Positions 59,433 through 64,000 of a stretch of 64,000 nucleotides of DNA are shown piece by piece. Where the stretch lies: contig NZ_LN848257.1 in NCBI RefSeq assembly GCF_001499735.1, forward strand, positions 3,727,641 through 3,791,640, written 5' to 3'. The DNA is from Thiocapsa sp. KS1. GTDB taxonomy: Bacteria; Pseudomonadota; Gammaproteobacteria; Chromatiales; Chromatiaceae. Each line of letters opens with the position of its first letter. Within the stretch, counting starts at the first letter, position 1. A program made the position numbers and the translations under genes. The notes under the pieces are model-generated. The model was not told the origin of the DNA, did no database searches, and saw nothing but the letters and a program-made list of their open reading frames with translations.

Positions 59433-59735
59433 TCAGTCGCTGTCGCCGAGCTCCGGATCCCAGCCCGCCTCGCGTGCCTTTTCGATCGCCGCGGTATAGA
59501 TCCGCTCATGGCGCTCGCGCAGCTCGGGCGGGAGTCTGGAGACGAGATGACCGTAAGGGTGCCAAGCCTCCGTGACCTTGTCGTAGAGGTCCTCGATGCC
59601 TTGAATGGTCCAGCCCGCGCAGGTCTGCTCCTCCGGGATGATGCCGAACACCCAGGCGTCTCGAATGATGTTCGCGGTCGGGGTCATGGCACCGCCTTCC
59701 TGCTTGTCGATGCCCTCGTAGATCTTGTTCTTCAT
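59433..59735 (-). CDS. Unknown small protein
   Basis: A 100-residue acidic product with GIIPEEQTCAGWTIQGIEDL, TEAWHPYGHLVSRLPPELRE and a helical end. One cysteine. I recall similar proteins of unknown function in purple sulfur bacteria but cannot name a family. It is probably the first gene of a two-gene unit with the gene ending at 58919. Confidence 0.7.
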   Translation of the reverse strand: MKNKIYEGIDKQEGGAMTPTANIIRDAWVFGIIPEEQTCAGWTIQGIEDLYDKVTEAWHPYGHLVSRLPPELRERHERIYTAAIEKAREAGWDPELGDSD

Positions 59736-59801
59736 AGGGTCTGTCCTGGTTGATATCCGCTACACTCTAGCGCCTTGCCTCTCCGACTGCCATGTCTGCC
59801 C

Positions 59802-60401
59802 ATGTCCGAGATCCTGGTCGATCTGATCCGTCACGGCGAGCCCGTCGGCGGTGCGCGCTATCGCGGCAACGGGACCGACGACCCGCTCAGCCCGGCGGGT
59901 TGGTCGCAGATGACCGAGGCGCTCGGCGCGGCGGCGCCCTGGGATCAGGTCATCAGCTCGCCGATGTCGCGTTGCCGCGTTTTTGCGGCGGATCTCGCCG
60001 GGCGCAATGGATTGCCGCTGGTCGTCGATCCCAGTCTGATCGAGGTCGGCATGGGCGCCTGGGAAGGGCGCGCCCGCAGCGCGGTCGCCGCGGAAGAGCC
60101 CGAGCGCTTCGCCGCCTTCTATCGCGACCCCGTCGGCGAGCGCCCGGCCGGCGCCGAGCCGTTGGAGCGCTTGCTTACGCGCGTCTCGGATGCCTATGCG
60201 CGTCACCTGGCCGCCTATCCGGGCCGCCGGCTGCTGATCGTCTGCCACGCCGGCGTGATGCGTGCGCTGGTCGGGCATCTGCTCGGTGCCGATGCGCGCC
60301 GCTGGTACCGCATCCGCATCGACTACGCCGGGCTGGTGCGGGTCCGCCACGGGCGTTTCGGTCCGAGCATCGAGTGGGTCAACGCGCGAAGGCTGTTTTA
60401 A
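59802..60401 (+). CDS. Histidine phosphatase family protein
   Basis: A 199-residue phosphoglycerate-mutase-like enzyme. The catalytic RHG is in VDLIRHGEPVGG, the second arginine region in SSPMSRCRVFA, the acid in LIEVGMGAWEG and the second His in IVCHAGVMRAL. It may be an alpha-ribazole phosphatase (CobC type), but no cobalamin genes are near. ATG 59802 matches the family. Its stop TAA lies in a partial arm of the repeat family. Confidence 0.88.
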   Translation: MSEILVDLIRHGEPVGGARYRGNGTDDPLSPAGWSQMTEALGAAAPWDQVISSPMSRCRVFAADLAGRNGLPLVVDPSLIEVGMGAWEGRARSAVAAEEPERFAAFYRDPVGERPAGAEPLERLLTRVSDAYARHLAAYPGRRLLIVCHAGVMRALVGHLLGADARRWYRIRIDYAGLVRVRHGRFGPSIEWVNARRLF

Positions 60402-60410
60402 GCCGCGCCC
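60396..60410. repeat. Partial arm of the inverted-repeat family
   Basis: TTTTAAGCCGCGCCC matches the left arm of copy 8 (TTTTAAACCGCGCCC) at 14 of 15 bases and likewise contains the stop codon of the preceding gene. No partner arm is found within 100 bases, so it is a degraded or half copy. Confidence 0.45.
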
Positions 60411-60589
60411 GCTGCCGAACGTTACCCGAACGCTCGCCAACATGCTGCGCTCAAGACGGGGGCGGACATGAGCGCACAACCTTCGGCGATTCCCGTGCGG
60501 TGCGCAGGCATTGCGTGAGCATCGAGACGAGGAGGCCGGATTGATTGGGCTATACTCACCGGCTTTCGACGCCGTTGTAACTCCAGCCC

Positions 60590-61642
60590 ATGCAAAAGAC
60601 CGACGATCTGCGCATCCGCGAAATCAAAGAAGTCCGCTCCCCGAGCGCCCTGCACCAGGAATTCCCGATCTCGGAGGCGGCTGCGGAGACCGTCTATTCC
60701 ACGCGCCACGCCATTCAACAGATCCTCCACGGTCGGGACGATCGCCTGCTGGTGGTCGCGGGTCCCTGCTCGGTTCACGATCCCCGGGCCGCGCTGGAGT
60801 ACGCCGAGCGTCTCAAGGTCCTTCGCGAGGAGCTGAGCGATCGTCTGCTGATCGTCATGCGGGTCTATTTCGAGAAGCCGCGGACCACGGTCGGCTGGAA
60901 GGGTCTGATCAACGACCCGAATCTGGACGGCAGCTTCGAGATCAATCAGGGCCTCGGCATCGCGCGCAAGCTCTTGCTGGACCTCAACAGCATGCAGATC
61001 CCGGCCGGGACCGAGTTCCTCGATCTCATCAGCCCGCAATACATCGCCGATCTGGTCAGTTGGGGGGCGATCGGCGCGCGCACGACCGAGAGCCAGGGCC
61101 ATCGCGAGCTGGCCTCCGGCCTGTCCTGCCCGGTCGGCTTCAAGAACGCCACCAACGGGGACGTCAAGGTCGCCATCGATGCTATTCATGCGGCGGCGCG
61201 TCCGCATGTCTTCATGTCTGTCACCAAGGAGGGTCAGTCGGCGATCTTCAGCACCACCGGGAACGTGGACACCCACATCATCCTGCGCGGTGGCCAGCGG
61301 CCGAACTACGATACCGAGAGCGTGAGCACGGCCGCGGAGCAGATCGTCGAGTCCGGCCTGACGCCCAAGATCATGATCGACTTCAGCCACGCCAACAGCC
61401 GCAAGCGGCCGGAGAAACAGATCCGCGTCTGCCAGGACGTCTCCGGTCAGATCGCGCGCGGGGATCGCGGCATCATGGGCGTCATGATCGAGAGCCACCT
61501 GGTCGGCGGACGGCAGGATCTGGATGCCGGCGACGGCATGGTGTTCGGTCAGAGCGTAACGGACGCCTGTGTCGGCTGGGATGACACCGTGCCGATGCTC
61601 CATGAGCTTGCGGACGCCGTCACGCGCCGACGCGCTCTTTAG
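60590..61642 (+). CDS. 3-Deoxy-7-phosphoheptulonate synthase, class I (AroFGH type)
   Basis: It condenses PEP with erythrose-4-phosphate as the first step of the shikimate pathway. The 350-residue product shows VVAGPCSVHDP, MRVYFEKPRTTVGWKG, LLDLNSMQIPAGTEFLD, WGAIGARTTESQGHRELASG, FKNATNGD and IDFSHANSRK. Which aromatic amino acid inhibits it cannot be read safely. A -10-like TATACT is at 60552-60557. Its stop lies in a collapsed repeat hairpin. Confidence 0.96.
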   Translation: MQKTDDLRIREIKEVRSPSALHQEFPISEAAAETVYSTRHAIQQILHGRDDRLLVVAGPCSVHDPRAALEYAERLKVLREELSDRLLIVMRVYFEKPRTTVGWKGLINDPNLDGSFEINQGLGIARKLLLDLNSMQIPAGTEFLDLISPQYIADLVSWGAIGARTTESQGHRELASGLSCPVGFKNATNGDVKVAIDAIHAAARPHVFMSVTKEGQSAIFSTTGNVDTHIILRGGQRPNYDTESVSTAAEQIVESGLTPKIMIDFSHANSRKRPEKQIRVCQDVSGQIARGDRGIMGVMIESHLVGGRQDLDAGDGMVFGQSVTDACVGWDDTVPMLHELADAVTRRRAL

Positions 61643-61659
61643 CCGGGCGCGGGTTAAAG
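61637..61659. repeat. Collapsed inverted-repeat hairpin between convergent genes
   Basis: CTTTAGCC (61637-61644) pairs with GGTTAAAG (61652-61659), 8 bp with one G-T pair in RNA and a 7-base loop. Both convergent stop codons (DAHP synthase and mtgA) lie within it, as in repeat copy 1. It resembles the collapsed form at 30119. Confidence 0.55.
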
Positions 61660-62484
61660 CCGATTCAGGTATCGGGTTCCTCCGAGTCGGCTGGCCTGAT
61701 CGGTGATCCAGGCCGCGCGTCGTTCCAAGCGCTCCGATGGCCTGTCCAGACGATAGTGTCCGGGCGCAGGCAGCACGCCGATCAGGAGCGACGCCTCGCG
61801 CATCGTCAGCTCGCTCGCCGGCCGACCGAAATAGCGCAGGCTCGCCGCGCCGATGCCGTAGGTGTTGGGGCTGAACTGCACGATGTTCAGATAGACCTCG
61901 AGGATGCGCTCCTTCGGCCACAAGATCTCCATCAGCAGCGTGAACCAGGCCTCGAGCAGCTTGCGCGGCAGATCCGAGCCCGGCCAGAGAAAGAGGTTCT
62001 TGGCCGCCTGTTGGGTGATGGTGCTGGCCCCGCGCAGGCGACCGCCGTTTTTGTAGTCGGTCCAGGCGAGGCGGATCTCGGTCAGATCGAAACCCAGGTG
62101 AGTCGGGAAACGCTGGTCCTCGCCGGCGATGGCCGCGAGCCGCGTCGGCAGGGAGATCCGATCCCAGGGGACCCATGTCTGGTGGTAGAAGGGCGGCGAC
62201 TGGTCGAGCCGCCAAAGATTGTAGGCGTGCCGCAGCATGAACGCGGATGCCGGCGGATCGAGCCAGCGCAGCGTCAACACCAACAGGATCGAGAACAGCA
62301 ACAGATTGCCCAGCCCCTTGAGCAGGAGCCGACCGACGCGGTTCAGGGGGTGTCGGTTGTGGCCGACGGGCTCGATGCGGAACACGCGCGGTTGCGGCGT
62401 CTGTCCGCGCGGCGTGGCCGGAGATCCAGGGGCGACTCCGGTTTCCACCTCGGTCGTTTCCGGCCCTTGCTCGTTGTCCTTCAT
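61654..62484 (-). CDS. mtgA: Monofunctional biosynthetic peptidoglycan transglycosylase
   Basis: A 276-residue glycosyltransferase 51 family enzyme that polymerises lipid II. It has a cytoplasmic N-terminus, one membrane helix (about residues 57-75), the catalytic Glu in AIAGEDQRFPTHLGFD, GASTITQQAAKNLFL and KERILEVYLNIVQFS. ATG 62484 overlaps the stop of the heme oxygenase gene by one base (TGATG). Confidence 0.96.
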   Translation of the reverse strand: MKDNEQGPETTEVETGVAPGSPATPRGQTPQPRVFRIEPVGHNRHPLNRVGRLLLKGLGNLLLFSILLVLTLRWLDPPASAFMLRHAYNLWRLDQSPPFYHQTWVPWDRISLPTRLAAIAGEDQRFPTHLGFDLTEIRLAWTDYKNGGRLRGASTITQQAAKNLFLWPGSDLPRKLLEAWFTLLMEILWPKERILEVYLNIVQFSPNTYGIGAASLRYFGRPASELTMREASLLIGVLPAPGHYRLDRPSERLERRAAWITDQASRLGGTRYLNRL

Positions 62485-63191
62485 CAATCCTCTGGGATTG
62501 GCGGAACCGTGTTCGCAAGGTGCCCGACTCCCGAGTCCCGTCTTCCGGCGCCTTCCGGGACAGTCTGCGCGCATGCGCGCTCCGTTGCTGCGCCTTCGAG
62601 CAGGCGATGAACCAGCGCGAAGGTCTCGCAGGCGCCCGAGACCACCTCGGCCGGATCCATGCGGCCATGCGCGGGCAGGCTGTCGAGGATGCTCGCGAAC
62701 CGCTTCCAGGCCGCCGAGGAGTGCTCTCCGTGGAAGTCGAGGAAAGCCGCCGAGCCCAGCGCCGGGCCGAGACAGCGGCGCAAATGTTTCGCGATCACCC
62801 GCCCCCCGAGCGTTGCGCCCTCCAGGACATAGAGACCGCCGAGCGCGGCACCCGAGCCGCTCGGGGCGAGCTGCGCCGAGGCGCGCGGCATGTGCGCCTG
62901 ACCCTGCTCGGCAAGGTCGTCGAGGATCGCCGGGAGCTTGGGTCGAATCCCCAGGTCGTTGCGGATCTCCTCGTCCAAGGCGTCGAGCAGGCTGTCTTCC
63001 AAGGCCGCGTAGACATCCGCCAAGGCATGCAGATAATCGAGATAGTCCTCGCGGGTGACGCTCGGCGACGTGAGTCGGGCCATCAGGGGCAAGCGCTCGA
63101 CCGCCTGATGTGTCTCGGCCGTTGCGTGGCGTAAGACGAGCGCCAGTCGCGCGGAGGTTGTCGATCGGGTCGGGTCGTAGATGCCATGCAT
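62484..63191 (-). CDS. Heme oxygenase (BphO type)
   Basis: A 235-residue member of the heme oxygenase family (PF01126). The proximal His is in VLRHATAETHQAVERL, and GALGGLYVLEGATLGG-like sequence is seen as LGGLYVLEGATLGGRVIAKH, the distal-helix signature. It would open heme to biliverdin, for iron recovery or a bacteriophytochrome chromophore; no phytochrome is in the window. The start at 63191 (MHGIYDP) is upstream of the family core, and the frame is open further. It is coupled to mtgA. Confidence 0.85.
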   Translation of the reverse strand: MHGIYDPTRSTTSARLALVLRHATAETHQAVERLPLMARLTSPSVTREDYLDYLHALADVYAALEDSLLDALDEEIRNDLGIRPKLPAILDDLAEQGQAHMPRASAQLAPSGSGAALGGLYVLEGATLGGRVIAKHLRRCLGPALGSAAFLDFHGEHSSAAWKRFASILDSLPAHGRMDPAEVVSGACETFALVHRLLEGAATERACAQTVPEGAGRRDSGVGHLANTVPPIPED

Positions 63192-63400
63192 GGGTTCTTC
63201 GGGCTCGCTGCGCTCTGCGCTGATGCCCAGTTTAACACCCGTCCGAGCTCTCCCCGAAAAACACCGAATCGTCGTTCGGTGCGATGCCGAAAGCGCCCGG
63301 CCGACGAGCGGTCGGTCATCGGAGACCGCGGGCTCACGTTTTGAGCCACCCCCCGCGGCATGCTGTGGTTCCGTCCAGTGCAAACCCCGCGGAGCCGACG

Positions 63401-63649
63401 ATGAACGCCCTTGCCGACCTTTTCGTGATCCTGCTGTGCCTTTCCGGTCTCTTCGTGTTCCTGAGCCTTGTCTGCGCTGTCTTCGAGCGCGTTCCCGACG
63501 AGGCGGATGCGCGGCCGCGGCGCTCGCGTGTCCAGCCGCAACGTCCGCGGCGTCGCTCCCGCGTGGTCCGCCCTCGGCGTAAGCCGGCGGAGCCGGTCAC
63601 CCTCGATCCGGCAGTCGACCGCTTATTGCGACATGCAACAGATGGGTAG
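63401..63649 (+). CDS. Small membrane protein of unknown function
   Basis: An 82-residue product with one N-terminal membrane helix (about residues 5-28, LADLFVILLCLSGLFVFLSL) and a strongly basic tail of Arg-Pro-rich sequence. GGAG lies six bases before ATG 63401. No family is recognised. It may be a membrane-anchored nucleic-acid or protein-binding peptide. Confidence 0.55.
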   Translation: MNALADLFVILLCLSGLFVFLSLVCAVFERVPDEADARPRRSRVQPQRPRRRSRVVRPRRKPAEPVTLDPAVDRLLRHATDG

Positions 63650-63672
63650 AACTGCGCATTCCAGCGGACCGC

Positions 63673-63822
63673 TCATTCGGGCAGCCAATCCGCCTCGAGC
63701 ACGTCCGTCAGTCGCCACGGACAGTCGTTCGGGAACGCCGAGAGCCCCGTCTCCCCGGCGGCGTCGGCAACCGCGTCGGTCCAGATCTCGCTCAGCCACG
63801 TTTCGTCGCGAAGCGGCGACAC
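63673..63822 (-). pseudogene. 3' remnant of a DUF29-family gene
   Basis: Reading the minus strand from 63822 to the TGA at 63675-63673 gives a C-terminus with ETWLSEIWTDAVADAAGETG, then FPNDCPWRLTDVLEADWLPE, the typical end of DUF29 proteins. Only about 48 of the usual 140-150 residues remain, with no family N-terminus upstream; the frame meets TGA at 63888-63886. A short frame with a good ribosome-binding site and ATG at 63948 leads to that stop. It is therefore probably a decayed gene. Confidence 0.6.
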
Positions 63823-64000
63823 CCCCCGGGATAGACGACTTGCAGTCGTCCTCTTCAGCCGGCCCGACGGCCCGCGAGGTCGAGGTCAACGCGACGCACT
63901 TGAGAACCGCGCTGAACGCGTTTTGGCACCGGTTTCCGCTTTGCTCATACGTTCGCGATCTTCCTCTCCTTTCAGATGTTGCCTGACGCGACCATCGTGC

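Overview
The window is a GC-rich, densely coded chromosomal segment. Gene content and order point to a gammaproteobacterium of the purple sulfur bacterial family Chromatiaceae. The supporting blocks are groES-groEL, fxsA, cutA, dsbD, aroQ-accB-accC, prmA, dusB-fis-purH, glnE-ilvE, and a full sulfate uptake and assimilation locus. Genus cannot be fixed from sequence reading alone. No rRNA, tRNA, CRISPR array, prophage or transposase gene was seen.

Layout. 1-4.1 kb: 3' part of an asparagine-synthase-like amidotransferase, then grxD, rnt (minus strand), a TraB/GumN protein and mlaA. 4.2-11.8 kb: minus-strand genes pyrC with a small zinc-finger protein, a hexose-phosphate mutarotase-glnE-ilvE group, and a parvulin isomerase. 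12.4-15.7 kb: an accessory-looking patch with a secreted trypsin-like protease, an unknown exported protein and a photolyase/cryptochrome-like protein of unusual domain order. 15.8-22.4 kb: a stress block with three Hsp20 genes, a sigma-54 two-component pair, and groES-groEL with a CIRCE operator, sigma-70 promoter and terminator. 22.4-37 kb: housekeeping genes (fxsA, cutA, a dsbD with a doubled alpha domain, tlpA-like, aroQ, accBC, prmA, dusB-fis, purH, lpxA-like, purD, pabB). 37.2-48.4 kb: sulfur assimilation (cysB-like regulator, siroheme sulfite/nitrite reductase, cysD, fused cysNC, sbp, cysTWA, second cysB-like regulator). 48.4-54.8 kb: a degenerate EAL protein, alpha/beta hydrolase, GNAT-nitrilase fusion, oxidoreductase, phosphoesterase and ttcA-like genes. 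55-58.7 kb: a Bacillus-type sdhCAB and a hemerythrin. 58.9-64 kb: two unknown genes, a histidine phosphatase, DAHP synthase, heme oxygenase-mtgA, a small membrane protein and a DUF29 remnant.

The most unusual signal is a family of intergenic repeats. Eight full copies of 84-89 bp (4088, 5515, 28863, 29061, 33209, 33318, 43036, 43144) are bounded by inverted repeats of the form YTRAAYCGCGYC / GRCGCGRTTYAR. The variable bases match at the two ends of each copy. Copies sit precisely at gene ends: stop codons lie inside or next to the arms, and the start codons of prmA and the lpxA-like gene lie at the other boundary. Two pairs of copies form dimers of 195 and 194 bp joined by a similar AT-rich linker. 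Short collapsed forms occur at 30119 and 61637. I do not recognise this family.
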